A stretch of 7,741 nt of DNA from an uncultured Thermoanaerobacterales bacterium. Lineage in GTDB: Bacteria; Bacillota; Clostridia; Christensenellales; UBA1242. Position 1 is the first letter of the stretch; every line of letters starts with the position of its first letter. The stretch lies in assembly GCA_900557695.1 (NCBI GenBank), contig USTP01000046.1, positions 1 through 7,741 of the forward strand, in the 5' to 3' direction. The notes below the pieces were generated by a model. It was not told the origin of the DNA, made no database searches, and was given only the letters and a program-made list of their open reading frames with translations. Below are positions 1 to 7,354 of the stretch, piece after piece. A program made the position numbers and the translations under genes.

Positions 1-40
1 CGTAAGATCGTCGGCAGCGTCAGATGTGTATAAGAGACAG
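1..40 (+). other. Nextera sequencing adapter (artefact)
   Basis: Bases 8-40 are identical over all 33 positions to the Illumina Nextera read-1 transposase adapter, ending in the 19-bp Tn5 mosaic end (22-40). Bases 1-7 (cgtaaga) match the last seven bases of a Nextera i5 index that I recall as GCGTAAGA (N517/S517). This is untrimmed library sequence, not genome. It supplies a false ATG at 24-26 whose translation begins MCIRDR, a known adapter signature in protein databases. Real sequence starts at 41. Confidence 0.98.
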
Positions 41-77
41 ATATAATATAGAAGGAAAAATATATATAGGAGAGCTA

Positions 78-938
78 ATGAGAAGAGTTATGGTATCACA
101 CTTTGAAAGAGAAATAGTTAAAACTATCGACAGTCAAAAAAATTCATACTTAGAAGATGTTAGAAAATCTACAGAATTCGAATCATATTTTACACAAGCA
201 TTGAAAAGTCCTAAAACCATAAATCTTAGGGGCTTTATAAGAGAAAATTTAAACGCCTCGGCTTGCTTGTTTGGAGTGCCCTCCCTCGTCCTTTTATCCC
301 CATCCTTTACCTTTGGTAGAAGCCTATCTAGTTGCTTAGCTTCTATATTAACTTTTAATAAAAAAACTACTTTTAAACTAGTTTTTGCAAACCTAACCAA
401 TCTTTCTGCTTTTTGCAGGGTTCAAACAAGAGAGGTTCAAGGCATTAAGAAGTTTGAAAAATTTAGAATACACAATCTTTGCTTCATAGAAACAGACAAG
501 CATGTTATTTCCCCTAGTTTCAATTTTATCGTTGAAAAGCAATTGTTTTATAAAATGATGGGACCTATTGTATATGAAGTAATAACAAGCGAAGAACTTA
601 ACGAGTCGGTTATATTTAAAAGAATGAAAAAACAAAGCAAAAAGCAAAATTTAAGCGAACCCGTTTATGACTATACCTTTATGTCGATGCGAATAGACGA
701 ACTTCTAACAGATTCATTTTTGTCTAACGCAATTTCAGTTTTCCCAAAAGGTCATTCAAAAAGACTAAGAGAAATTGACAGTTTGTTATATGACGCGCTT
801 ATCAAAGACCGTAAAATTTTAGCAAAGGTTTGCTACAACATAAATGCTGGAGAAACTTTTTGCCCATGTTTACCTTCAATAGATGAAGAAAGTGATAATG
901 ATTTTAAATATTTATATAGCATGTTAACCGATGTATAA
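78..938 (+). CDS. hypothetical protein, possibly chimeric or interrupted
   Basis: I do not recognise this protein. From the ATG at 78 it is 286 residues; this start is chosen because AGGAG (68-72) lies 5 bases upstream. The frame stays open upstream into the adapter at 1-40, so a longer gene cut by the contig end cannot be excluded, and the ATG at 24 is artefactual. Residues 1-60 and about 120-286 are hydrophilic and charged (basic patch KRMKKQSKK near 181-189, acidic tail near 269-275). There is no signal peptide, clear membrane segment or recognised catalytic motif. Residues about 61-118 differ: rich in S, L, F and T, as expected of an antisense reading, and encoded by DNA that is clearly GC-richer at its left end. 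An 8-bp inverted repeat (266-273 and 423-430) brackets this part, suggesting an in-frame insertion. The gene converges on the minus-strand DUF4363/DUF421 genes. Confidence 0.5.
   Translation: MRRVMVSHFEREIVKTIDSQKNSYLEDVRKSTEFESYFTQALKSPKTINLRGFIRENLNASACLFGVPSLVLLSPSFTFGRSLSSCLASILTFNKKTTFKLVFANLTNLSAFCRVQTREVQGIKKFEKFRIHNLCFIETDKHVISPSFNFIVEKQLFYKMMGPIVYEVITSEELNESVIFKRMKKQSKKQNLSEPVYDYTFMSMRIDELLTDSFLSNAISVFPKGHSKRLREIDSLLYDALIKDRKILAKVCYNINAGETFCPCLPSIDEESDNDFKYLYSMLTDV
266..430. repeat. candidate inserted element inside the 78-938 gene
   Basis: CTTGTTTG at 266-273 and its reverse complement CAAACAAG at 423-430 bracket this segment. By hand count bases 241-320 are about 47% GC, against about 28% for 121-180. 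The minus strand is open across the segment without an ATG start, and its translation (K, R and E rich, for example RLLPKVKDGDKRTREG) looks at least as protein-like as the forward one. Just inside and beyond the right end lies a direct repeat of GGTTCAA (419-425 and 434-440). No transposase and no target-site duplication is visible. It could be a small non-autonomous element, a decayed fragment, or a chance composition shift. Confidence 0.3.
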
Positions 939-954
939 ATCTAATAAAAAGCTT

Positions 955-982
955 AAAAGCGGGAGCAAGTGCCCCCGCTTTT
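955..982. terminator. bidirectional rho-independent terminator
   Basis: The arms 955-966 and 971-982 pair over 11 of 12 positions (AAAAGCGGG and GC against GC and CCCGCTTTT, one A-C mismatch at 964/973) around a 4-base loop AAGT. It lies 16 bases past the stop of the plus-strand gene and about 70 bases past the end of the minus-strand DUF4363 gene. A-rich sequence to the left gives a T-rich tail for minus-strand transcripts, and the plus side has GGTTTTT at 987-993. It therefore probably ends both convergent transcripts. Confidence 0.85.
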
Positions 983-1053
983 GAATGGTTTTTAACCTCC
1001 TAAATAAATATTCACAAAATTAAAAATAATATGCATTAAAAATATTTTTATCC

Positions 1054-1473
1054 TCAAAACCTTTTCAAACCAAGGGGCATTAGTAAATTTTCTATTGCCA
1101 AAGTAAAGTCTTTTGCATAGTGGTTAACATAATCTATAAGAGATTGAAGTTCAGCTAAAGCCTCGGTATAAGCGTTTTCCTCGGTGTATGTTTTAATTTT
1201 AGACAGACCCACTTCTATGTCTTTAAGCCCCGTATGCCAAATAAGTGCTTTTAAAACCTTTACCTTTTTATGCCAACTAGCGTGCAAATTCTCTACATAT
1301 TTAATATTTTCCTCAGTGTCTATATTTTCTTCGTTTGCACTAAGCATGGGCTCAAAGGCTTCTAAGTTTTCTCGAAGCCCAACAAAAGCTTTGTTAACAT
1401 AGTTATATTCAAGCGCACATCCAATTATAAGGCACACGAAAATAACAGTAATAATAATCCACTTCTTTACCAT
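1054..1473 (-). CDS. DUF4363 family membrane-anchored protein
   Basis: A small protein of 139 residues that resembles the DUF4363 family, whose function is unknown. The N-terminus has two lysines (3-4) followed by a hydrophobic stretch (about 5-20), so it is a signal anchor, or a lipoprotein signal because IIGC at 16-19 fits a lipobox with Cys19 as the acylated residue. The remainder is hydrophilic and mostly helical (for example the segments around 30-70 and 85-130), predicted to lie outside the membrane. The ATG at 1473 overlaps the end of the DUF421 gene by 7 bases and has an excellent ribosome binding site, GGAGG at 1480-1484, 6 bases upstream, so translation is probably coupled. The DUF421-DUF4363 order is a pairing known to me from Clostridia. 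Family assignment rests on size, N-terminal architecture and neighbour; no catalytic motif is visible. Confidence 0.75.
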   Translation of the reverse strand: MVKKWIIITVIFVCLIIGCALEYNYVNKAFVGLRENLEAFEPMLSANEENIDTEENIKYVENLHASWHKKVKVLKALIWHTGLKDIEVGLSKIKTYTEENAYTEALAELQSLIDYVNHYAKDFTLAIENLLMPLGLKRF

Positions 1474-2189
1474 CCCCCGCCTCCTTCAAGAGGCATTGTA
1501 AATGTTATATACCCCTTACCATTTTTTGCTTGAATAAAACAATTCCCATTGTTATCTAGCGTGAAAAGCAAAACATCTTTTATCTTATTAACATTTGCCT
1601 TCTTTAAACACTCGTTAATAAAAGCATCGTTAATACCTGTTAAACTAACATTCTCTTTCATTAGTTTTCCATCCATTATAATATTAACAGGCAACGCACT
1701 TGGAGTGATTTTAACTTTCATATCTTGCCGAGTTGCAGGCTCTAGTTCTGCCTTTTTTATTACACACATTTTTCCATTTGTTTCAATAATTGCATATTGC
1801 ACATCTTCAATATTAAACACATCACAACCTCTAAGGGCTTCAATCATATCATCTAAAGTCATATTTAGTTTTTTAAGTTCATTATAACTTATTCCATTTG
1901 GACCTATAACTATGGCAGGACGACCAGATAAAAGATATCTTAATTTCATACTTTTTCTAGAAATAACGCAAATAAGAAAATGAACTATAAGTAAACTAAA
2001 TATTGGAACAATGCCATGCACAAGAGGCACTGCAAGCTCTGCCATAGGTATGCAAGCAAGGTCGGCAATAATTAAAGTGATAACAAACTCAAAGGGTTGC
2101 ATTTCCCCAACCTGCCTCTTTCCCATTAGCCTTATTATAACCAAAACAAAAAGGTAGATAACCACCGACCTAATTAACATTATGCTCAT
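1467..2189 (-). CDS. DUF421 (YetF-like) membrane protein
   Basis: A 240-residue DUF421 protein. From the chosen ATG, residues about 4-21, 34-49 and 56-77 form three hydrophobic segments. The family motif GKRQVGEMQPFE occupies 23-34, and the soluble domain has the conserved LRGCDVFNIEDVQYAIIETNG block (119-139). Related B. subtilis proteins (YetF and relatives) sit in the membrane with a cytoplasmic C-terminal domain; their biochemical role is not firmly established. The reading frame extends to a TTG at 2225, but that codon lies at the tail of a terminator-like hairpin and has no well-spaced Shine-Dalgarno, whereas family members start just before the LIRxxxIYL segment. ATG 2187-2189 or ATG 2178-2180 is therefore preferred; an AGG at 2192-2194 is better spaced for the latter (about 10-11 bases). 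The C-terminal EGGGGW is encoded by the ribosome binding site of the overlapping downstream DUF4363 gene. Confidence 0.88.
   Translation of the reverse strand: MSIMLIRSVVIYLFVLVIIRLMGKRQVGEMQPFEFVITLIIADLACIPMAELAVPLVHGIVPIFSLLIVHFLICVISRKSMKLRYLLSGRPAIVIGPNGISYNELKKLNMTLDDMIEALRGCDVFNIEDVQYAIIETNGKMCVIKKAELEPATRQDMKVKITPSALPVNIIMDGKLMKENVSLTGINDAFINECLKKANVNKIKDVLLFTLDNNGNCFIQAKNGKGYITFTMPLEGGGGW
1480..1484 (-). promoter_or_regulatory. ribosome binding site of DUF4363, inside DUF421
   Basis: On the minus strand GGAGG is followed by the six bases CGGGGG and then the ATG of the DUF4363 gene (1473-1471). It lies inside the last codons of the DUF421 gene, whose stop (1469-1467) falls just past the new start. 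This supports translational coupling. Confidence 0.85.
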
Positions 2190-2232
2190 ACCTAAATTAT
2201 TGCTTAATAATTTATTTTTATACAAAATAAAA

Positions 2233-2249
2233 GGAGGCGCTTTACCTCC
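2233..2249 (-). terminator. terminator-like hairpin after uvrA
   Basis: On the minus strand GGAGG (2249-2245), a 7-base loop and CCTCC (2237-2233) form a short GC stem followed by TTTTATTTT. Flanking AAA/TTT can extend the stem past a two-base bulge. It begins 45 bases after the uvrA stop, so it most likely ends the uvrBA transcript. The stem is only 5 bp, so read-through into the DUF421 gene is plausible. If the candidate promoter at 2265-2293 is real, the same hairpin would lie in the DUF421 leader. Confidence 0.6.
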
Positions 2250-2264
2250 CCTTTATTTGTAAGA

Positions 2265-2293
2265 TATATATCACTTAAATAAGTATTTTACAA
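2265..2293 (-). promoter_or_regulatory. candidate promoter for DUF421-DUF4363
   Basis: On the minus strand TTGTAA (2293-2288) and TATATA (2270-2265) are separated by 17 bases. Each matches the sigma-A consensus at 4 of 6 positions. It begins right after the uvrA stop codon. In such AT-rich sequence chance matches are common, so this is a weak call. Confidence 0.3.
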
Positions 2294-2294
2294 T

Positions 2295-5123
2295 TTATTT
2301 ATTATTTTCACTTTCAAGGATAGATTTTAAAACCCCGCCCGTGTAGCTCTTTTCACACTTTGCAACTTCTTCAGGGGTTCCTATAGCAACAATATTACCC
2401 CCAGCATCTCCCCCCTCGGGACCAAGGTCTATGATATTATCTGCTATTTTCATAATATCAGTGTTATGCTCTATCACAACAACGGTGTTGCCACTATCAA
2501 CAAGCCTGTTTAATATTTTAACTAGTTTATGCACATCATAGGTGGAAAGTCCTGTTGTTGGCTCGTCTAGTATATACATGGTTTTGCCTGTTGCTCTTTT
2601 TGAAAGTTCAGTTCCAAGTTTAACGCGTTGAGCCTCTCCACCAGAAAGCGTTGTTGCACTTTGCCCAAGTTTAATATAACCAAGGCCAACATCATATAAG
2701 GTTTGAAGTTTGTTTTTAATGGTTGGAATATTTTCAAATAGTTTCAATGCGTCCTCAACAGTCATCTCTAAAACATCGTTTATGCTTTTGCCCTTATACT
2801 TAACCTCTAAAGTTTCGCTATTATACCTCTTGCCATGGCACTCTTCACAGGTAACATAAACATCTGGCAAAAAGTGCATCTCTATTTTGTGTAGACCATC
2901 TCCACCACAGGCTTCGCATCTACCCCCCTTAACATTAAAGCTAAACCTGCTTGCCGTGTAGCCTTTTGCCTTTGCATCTAAAGTTGAGGCAAACAACTCA
3001 CGAATTGGAGTAAACACACCCGTGTATGTAGCGGGGTTGCTTCTTGGAGTTCTTCCTATTGGCGATTGGTCTATAACCACAACCTTGTCTAGGTTTTCAT
3101 AACCAAGAAGTTCCTTATGCGTGCCTGCATCAATCTTTGTTGCACCATTAAGCTTGGTTGCAAGCACAGGATACAGTATCTCATTAACCAAACTGCTTTT
3201 GCCGCTTCCCGAAACTCCAGTAACAACATTTAATAGCCCCAAAGGAAATTTCACATCAATATTTTTAAGGTTATGCACTGAAGCGCCTTTTATTTCGATA
3301 AACTTTCCGTTTGGCTTTCTTCTTTTCTTTGGCACCTCAATTCTCTTTTCGCCCGACAAATATTTGCCCGTGATAGACCTTTCGCTTGCAATAATATCTT
3401 CAAGCGTGCCTTGAGCCACAATTTCTCCACCATGAACTCCAGCTTTTGGCCCAACATCCACAATATAGTCAGCACTTCTTATTGTGTCCTCATCGTGCTC
3501 AACAACAATAACCGAGTTGCCTAGATCTCTAAGTTTAGTTAGCGTTTTTATAAGCTTATGCGTATCGCGAGGATGAAGGCCAATGCTTGGTTCGTCTAGA
3601 ACATAAAGCACGCCAACTAAGGCACTTCCAATCTGCGAAGCAAGCCTAATTCTTTGCGCCTCCCCGCCCGATAAGGTTCCCGAGCTTCTAGAAAGCGTGA
3701 GGTATTCAAGCCCAACATCACTTAAAAATTTAAGCCTTGCCCTAATTTCTTTAATAATGCTTTCGCTTATTTTTGCTTCTTTCTCGCTAAGCTTTAACGC
3801 GTCTAGCCATTCAACAATTTTTGTAACACTCATATCTGTTACATCTGCAATATTTTTATCTGCTATATATATGCTAAGTGCCTCTTTTGACAGCCTTCTA
3901 CCATGGCAAAGGTCGCAAGGCTTATGCACCATATATCTTTCAATGTCTTGTTTAATAAAATCGCTAGACGCCTTTTGGTACCTTCTTTCAAGATTGGGAA
4001 TAATGCCCTCAAAATCGCTTTTATAGGCACCCGTAAATCTATCGGAACTATACTCAAGGTCTACCTCTTCCCCATGCGTGCCATATAGAATAATATCTTT
4101 TATTTCTTTAGGCAAATCTTTATAGGGCGTGTTTAAACTAAAGCCATACCTGTTTGAAAGTGCTCTAAAATACATCTTTGAAAAACCGCCATCAGTCCAT
4201 CCAGAAACAGAGATTGCCCCATCATTTAAGCTAAGTTCTGGGTGTTTTACAACAAGGTTTTCATCAACAACAAGTTTGTAGCCAATACCTGAGCATTCTG
4301 GGCAAGCCCCAAACGGTGTGTTAAACGATAAAAGCCTTGGCGAAACCTCAGAGAATGAAAAACCGCAAGTGCTACAAGCATGCTTAGTTGAATAAAGTTT
4401 TTCTTTGCCATCTGTGTCTATAATAACCAAGCCGTCTGAAAACTTAAGCGCCGTTTCTATACTTTCAATTAACCTCGACTTAATATCATCTCTTTTAATA
4501 AGTCTATCAACAACCACGCTAATATCGTGTTTTTTCTTTTTATCTAACTTTATCTCGTCATCAAGGCTTAGCACCTCTCCATCAACTTTAGCTCGCATAA
4601 AGCCGCTTTTTTTAAAGCTTTCAAATAACTTTGAAAACTCGCCTTTCTTCCCTCGAACAGCAGGAGCAATTACCATTATTTTTGCACCCTCACTTGCGCT
4701 TAAAGCCTGTTTTGCAATGCTATCTACCGTGCTTGGCTTAATAGGGGTGTGGCAATTAGGGCAATATGGCACACCAATGTGAGCAAAAAGTAGCCTAAAG
4801 TAATCATAAATTTCTGTAACAGTTCCAACCGTTGAACGAGGGTTAGAACTTGTTGTTTTTTGGTCGATAGCAATAGATGGCGAAAGCCCATCTATCTGGT
4901 CTACATCAGGTTTTTGCATCTGCCCTAAAAACTGCCTTGCATACGAAGAAAGCGACTCCATGTACCGCCTTTGCCCCTCGGCAAAAATAGTGTCAAACGC
5001 AAGTGACGACTTTCCCGACCCAGAAAGCCCTGTAAACACAACAAACTTATTCCTAGGAATTTCTAGGTTAACATTTTTTAGATTGTTTTCTCTTGCCCCA
5101 AAAACTCTTATCTTTTCGTCCAT
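2295..5123 (-). CDS. uvrA: excinuclease ABC subunit A (UvrA)
   Basis: UvrA, 942 residues, full length for the family. It is the ATPase that scans DNA for lesions in nucleotide excision repair and loads UvrB, acting in the cytoplasm as a dimer. Two ABC ATPase modules are complete: Walker A GLSGSGKS (32-39) and GVSGSGKS (636-643), signatures LSGGEAQR (484-491 and 826-833), Walker B LDEP (509-512 and 852-855), and switch histidines H543 and H886. The zinc-binding cysteine pairs are all present: C121/C124, C250/C253, C274/C277, C403/C406, C736/C739 and C759/C762. The UvrB-binding and insertion domains fall between about 130 and 400. The ATG at 5123 is supported by AGAGGG (5133-5138) 9 bases upstream and by the standard N-terminus with the RENNLKN motif. 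The start overlaps the end of uvrB by 16 bases, so the two are co-transcribed. One detail differs from better-known UvrAs: after the second Walker B the usual GLH reads GLS (858-860). Confidence 0.98.
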   Translation of the reverse strand: MDEKIRVFGARENNLKNVNLEIPRNKFVVFTGLSGSGKSSLAFDTIFAEGQRRYMESLSSYARQFLGQMQKPDVDQIDGLSPSIAIDQKTTSSNPRSTVGTVTEIYDYFRLLFAHIGVPYCPNCHTPIKPSTVDSIAKQALSASEGAKIMVIAPAVRGKKGEFSKLFESFKKSGFMRAKVDGEVLSLDDEIKLDKKKKHDISVVVDRLIKRDDIKSRLIESIETALKFSDGLVIIDTDGKEKLYSTKHACSTCGFSFSEVSPRLLSFNTPFGACPECSGIGYKLVVDENLVVKHPELSLNDGAISVSGWTDGGFSKMYFRALSNRYGFSLNTPYKDLPKEIKDIILYGTHGEEVDLEYSSDRFTGAYKSDFEGIIPNLERRYQKASSDFIKQDIERYMVHKPCDLCHGRRLSKEALSIYIADKNIADVTDMSVTKIVEWLDALKLSEKEAKISESIIKEIRARLKFLSDVGLEYLTLSRSSGTLSGGEAQRIRLASQIGSALVGVLYVLDEPSIGLHPRDTHKLIKTLTKLRDLGNSVIVVEHDEDTIRSADYIVDVGPKAGVHGGEIVAQGTLEDIIASERSITGKYLSGEKRIEVPKKRRKPNGKFIEIKGASVHNLKNIDVKFPLGLLNVVTGVSGSGKSSLVNEILYPVLATKLNGATKIDAGTHKELLGYENLDKVVVIDQSPIGRTPRSNPATYTGVFTPIRELFASTLDAKAKGYTASRFSFNVKGGRCEACGGDGLHKIEMHFLPDVYVTCEECHGKRYNSETLEVKYKGKSINDVLEMTVEDALKLFENIPTIKNKLQTLYDVGLGYIKLGQSATTLSGGEAQRVKLGTELSKRATGKTMYILDEPTTGLSTYDVHKLVKILNRLVDSGNTVVVIEHNTDIMKIADNIIDLGPEGGDAGGNIVAIGTPEEVAKCEKSYTGGVLKSILESENNK

Positions 5124-7096
5124 TTATTTCTACCCTCTTTTTTGTAAGTGTTTTTTTCGCCCTTAAGCTCAATAATTTTATCTCTAAGTTCTATTGCCGA
5201 TTCAAAGTCAAGCTCCTTAACCGCAGCCTCAAGTTCTTTTTCTAGCTTTGCAACAAGTTGCTTCTTTTCTTTCTCGCCTATCTTTTGGCTTTCTGTTATC
5301 TTGCTTGAAACTTTAATAGTGTTATGAATATCTTTAACTATGGTTTTTGGCACAATATTACGCTCTTTGTTATACCTCTTTTGAATCTCGCGCCTACGAT
5401 TTGTTTCATCTATTGCGCGTTTCATAGAGTCGGTAATAGTGTCGCCATACATTATAACCTTGGCCTCTGCATTTCTTGCCGCCCTACCAATAGTTTGAAT
5501 TAAAGCACCCTCACTTCTTAAAAAGCCCTCTTTATCGGCATCAAGAATAGCCACAAGTTTAACCTCTGGCAAATCTAGCCCCTCACGCAGCAAGTTTATA
5601 CCAACTATAACATCACACTCGCCCGTTCTTAGGCTGTTTATTATCTCCATTCTCTCCATGGTTTTAATCTCAGAATGAAGATATGTTGTTTTAACGCCAT
5701 GCTCCTCTAAATACTTAGAAAGGTTTTCTGCCATTTTCTTAGTTAGCGTGGTAACAAGCGCCCTTCCTCCGCTTGCAATTGTTTTGTTTAGTTCACTTAA
5801 AAGGTCGTCTACCTGACCTTTAACAGGACGAACAAAAATTTCTGGGTCTAGTAGCCCAGTTGGCCTAATAATTTGCTCAACAACATTGTCTGCATGCTTC
5901 ATTTCATACGGCCCAGGCGTTGCCGACACGCAAATAAGCTGGTCGAACTTTTTTTCAAACTCCTCAAACTTTAGCGGCCTGTTATCATATGCAGACTTTA
6001 ACCTAAAGCCATAACCAACAAGATTGTCTTTCCTTGCTCTATCTCCATTATACATAGCTCGAATTTGCGGAAGAGTCATGTGGCTTTCGTCTATAATCAT
6101 AAGATAGTCGTCTGGAAAATAGTCTAAAAGCGTGTAGGGAGCATCCCCTGGCTTTCTGCCGTCAAAATACCTAGAGTAGTTTTCAACACCACTAGTGTAG
6201 CCCATTTCCCTAAGCATTTCAATGTCGTAACTTGTTCGTTGTTTTAGCCTCATAGCCTCAACTATCTTGCCTTGGTCCTCAAACGCCTTAACTTCGCTTT
6301 CCATATCTTTTTCAATTTGCTTTAAACAGGTTTCCATTTTCTCTGGGCTTGAAACATAGTGAGATGCTGGGTAGATGGCAACATGGCTAAGCTTGCTTAC
6401 AGCTTTTCCACTAACGGCCTCAACCTCATATATTCCATCTATTTCATCCCCAAAGAAATCTATTCTTATGCTCAGTTCGTTTGAAGAGGCTGGGAACACC
6501 TCTAAAACATCTCCCCTCACTCTAAAGTTTCCTCGAATAAATTCTATGTCGTTTCGTTTATACTGGTTGTCTACTAGCCTTGAAATAACTTTTTCTCGGC
6601 TTATCTTCATTCCTGGCCTCAAAGATATTGCCATCTTTTCATATTCGCTTGGCTCGCCTAAGCCATAAATGCAAGAAACAGATGCCACAATAATCACATC
6701 ACGCCTTTCAAAAAGTGCACAAGTTGCCGAGTGGCGAAGCTTATCAATCTCGTCATTTATAGCAAGGTCTTTTTCAATATAAGTGTCAGACGAAACAATA
6801 TATGCCTCTGGCTGATAATAGTCGTAATACGAAACAAAATAGTTTACAGAATTTTCTGGAAAAAATTCACGAAGCTCGTTGCAAAGCTGAGCAGCTAAAG
6901 TTTTATTGTGGGCAATAACTATAGTTGGGCGCTGCACCCTTTCAATAATATTGGCCATAGTAAAAGTTTTACCACTTCCAGTAACTCCAAGTAGAACCTG
7001 CTCACGAAGCCCATCATTAAGCCCCTGAACCAGTTTATCTATAGCCTGGGGCTGGTCGCCCGTTGGCTTAAACTTTGAGTGAATTTTAAACTCCAA
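5108..7096 (-). CDS. uvrB: excinuclease ABC subunit B (UvrB)
   Basis: UvrB, 662 residues, the damage-verifying helicase-like subunit that receives DNA from UvrA and recruits UvrC for incision. The domains are complete: Q-like motif TGDQPQAI (12-19), Walker A GVTGSGKT (37-44), the beta-hairpin with [14 protein letters not shown] (86-99) that is threaded between the DNA strands, the UvrA-interacting region (about 150-250), DESH (336-339), SATP (391-394), helicase motif [10 protein letters not shown] (534-541), and a C-terminal UVR coiled coil (about 613-645) that contacts UvrC. The start is TTG (7096-7094). It is fixed because the next in-frame codons upstream end in TAA at 7111-7109, there is no ATG between, and AAAGGG (7105-7110) sits 8 bases upstream. 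The last 15 residues, beyond the UVR motif, are encoded by DNA that also carries the uvrA ribosome binding site. An SOS-type operator and promoter lie upstream. Confidence 0.98.
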   Translation of the reverse strand: MEFKIHSKFKPTGDQPQAIDKLVQGLNDGLREQVLLGVTGSGKTFTMANIIERVQRPTIVIAHNKTLAAQLCNELREFFPENSVNYFVSYYDYYQPEAYIVSSDTYIEKDLAINDEIDKLRHSATCALFERRDVIIVASVSCIYGLGEPSEYEKMAISLRPGMKISREKVISRLVDNQYKRNDIEFIRGNFRVRGDVLEVFPASSNELSIRIDFFGDEIDGIYEVEAVSGKAVSKLSHVAIYPASHYVSSPEKMETCLKQIEKDMESEVKAFEDQGKIVEAMRLKQRTSYDIEMLREMGYTSGVENYSRYFDGRKPGDAPYTLLDYFPDDYLMIIDESHMTLPQIRAMYNGDRARKDNLVGYGFRLKSAYDNRPLKFEEFEKKFDQLICVSATPGPYEMKHADNVVEQIIRPTGLLDPEIFVRPVKGQVDDLLSELNKTIASGGRALVTTLTKKMAENLSKYLEEHGVKTTYLHSEIKTMERMEIINSLRTGECDVIVGINLLREGLDLPEVKLVAILDADKEGFLRSEGALIQTIGRAARNAEAKVIMYGDTITDSMKRAIDETNRRREIQKRYNKERNIVPKTIVKDIHNTIKVSSKITESQKIGEKEKKQLVAKLEKELEAAVKELDFESAIELRDKIIELKGEKNTYKKEGRNKWTKR
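5133..5138 (-). promoter_or_regulatory. uvrA ribosome binding site within uvrB
   Basis: AGAGGG on the minus strand lies 9 bases before the uvrA ATG (5123-5121). It is inside the last codons of uvrB, which stops at 5110-5108, past the uvrA start. The arrangement allows ribosomes finishing uvrB to begin uvrA. Confidence 0.65.
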
Positions 7097-7104
7097 CTTT
7101 TTAG

Positions 7105-7110
7105 CCCTTT
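7105..7110 (-). promoter_or_regulatory. uvrB ribosome binding site (supports TTG start)
   Basis: AAAGGG on the minus strand is 8 bases upstream of the TTG at 7096-7094. The in-frame TAA at 7111-7109 overlaps it, which leaves TTG as the only sensible start for the conserved UvrB N-terminus. Confidence 0.75.
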
Positions 7111-7183
7111 ACTTTTTCTATTATTATTTGCTCTTTTGTTTTTTTAAATACTTAAAAGCCTACTTATTCTACCACTAAATTTT

Positions 7184-7211
7184 ATTATTCGCAACAGTTT
7201 TGCGTTATCAA
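7184..7211 (-). promoter_or_regulatory. uvrBA promoter (sigma-A type)
   Basis: On the minus strand a -35 TTGATA (7211-7206; 5 of 6 to TTGACA) and a -10 AATAAT (7189-7184; 5 of 6 to TATAAT) are spaced 16 bases apart. Transcription would start near 7177, giving a leader of about 80 bases before the uvrB TTG. The -35 overlaps the LexA-like palindrome at 7210-7221. The spacer contains an inverted repeat, CGCAA (7190-7194) and TTGCG (7200-7204). No start-site mapping is available, so this rests on consensus and position. Confidence 0.65.
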
Positions 7212-7222
7212 ACATATGTTTA
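7209..7222 (-). promoter_or_regulatory. candidate LexA (SOS) box of uvrBA
   Basis: AAACATATGTTT (7210-7221) is a perfect 12-bp palindrome. With its flanks, TAAACATATGTTTG on the minus strand matches the Gram-positive SOS box CGAACRNRYGTTYG at 12 of 14 positions, missing only the first two bases. It overlaps the predicted -35 of uvrBA, as expected for a repressor site. uvrBA is a known member of the SOS regulon in Bacillus and relatives. Function is inferred from sequence and position. Confidence 0.65.
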
Positions 7223-7230
7223 ATAAAAAA

Positions 7231-7262
7231 ATATCTACCATGCAAAGTTTGCTGGTAGATAT
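7231..7262 (-). terminator. rho-independent terminator upstream of uvrB
   Basis: Arms 7231-7240 and 7253-7262 pair perfectly over 10 bases (ATATCTACCA with TGGTAGATAT). Inside, GCAA and TTGC (7242-7245 and 7249-7252) can add four more pairs past an unpaired T. On the minus strand the stem is followed by TTTTTTATTA, a good U-tract, so it would stop transcripts from the DUF6273 gene before they enter the uvrBA promoter. On the plus strand the tail (ATAAAAATTTTT without the preceding match) is much weaker. Confidence 0.8.
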
Positions 7263-7280
7263 AAAAATTTTTATGGTATA

Positions 7281-7354
7281 TTGTCACGCATAGCACCTTA
7301 AACTCTAGAAAAAATGGGAAGTGTGGCATAAGTGTATTGCCACGCATAGCACCT
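7281..7354. repeat. pair of 18-bp direct repeats, 56 bp apart
   Basis: The sequence TTGYCACGCATAGCACCT occurs at 7281-7298 and 7337-7354, identical at 17 of 18 positions and in the same orientation (one T/C difference). The bases before each copy (GGTATA and AGTGTA-like) are also similar. The second copy is also the right arm of an inverted repeat (GTGGCA 7323-7328 with TGCCAC 7338-7343), which could fold as a hairpin on the minus strand with a T-run some 8 bases further on. The pair lies between the DUF6273 gene end and the terminator at 7231-7262. Confidence 0.8.

Noticed and set aside
24..77. Upstream ATG start of the first gene
   Set aside because: The ATG and the following codons lie in the sequencing adapter, not in genomic DNA; the ATG at 78 has a real ribosome binding site.
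540..640. Faint resemblance of MGPIVYEVITSEEL to a segment of superfamily 2 helicases
   Set aside because: No Walker A, DEAD or motif VI is present elsewhere in the protein, so the likeness is too short to assign a function.
134..647. Two minus-strand open frames opposite the first gene
   Set aside because: Both lack ribosome binding sites and recognisable motifs and run antisense to a gene with a plausible start and terminator; they are noted only as part of the anomalous-segment finding.
2223..2225. TTG start giving a 252-residue DUF421 protein
   Set aside because: It lies in the T-run of a terminator-like hairpin, has no well-spaced ribosome binding site, and adds 12 residues not expected at the family N-terminus.
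7144..7347. Minus-strand open frame of 67 codons between the DUF6273 gene and uvrB
   Set aside because: It begins inside a direct repeat and runs through a strong terminator, the LexA-like box and the uvrBA promoter; it has no domain.
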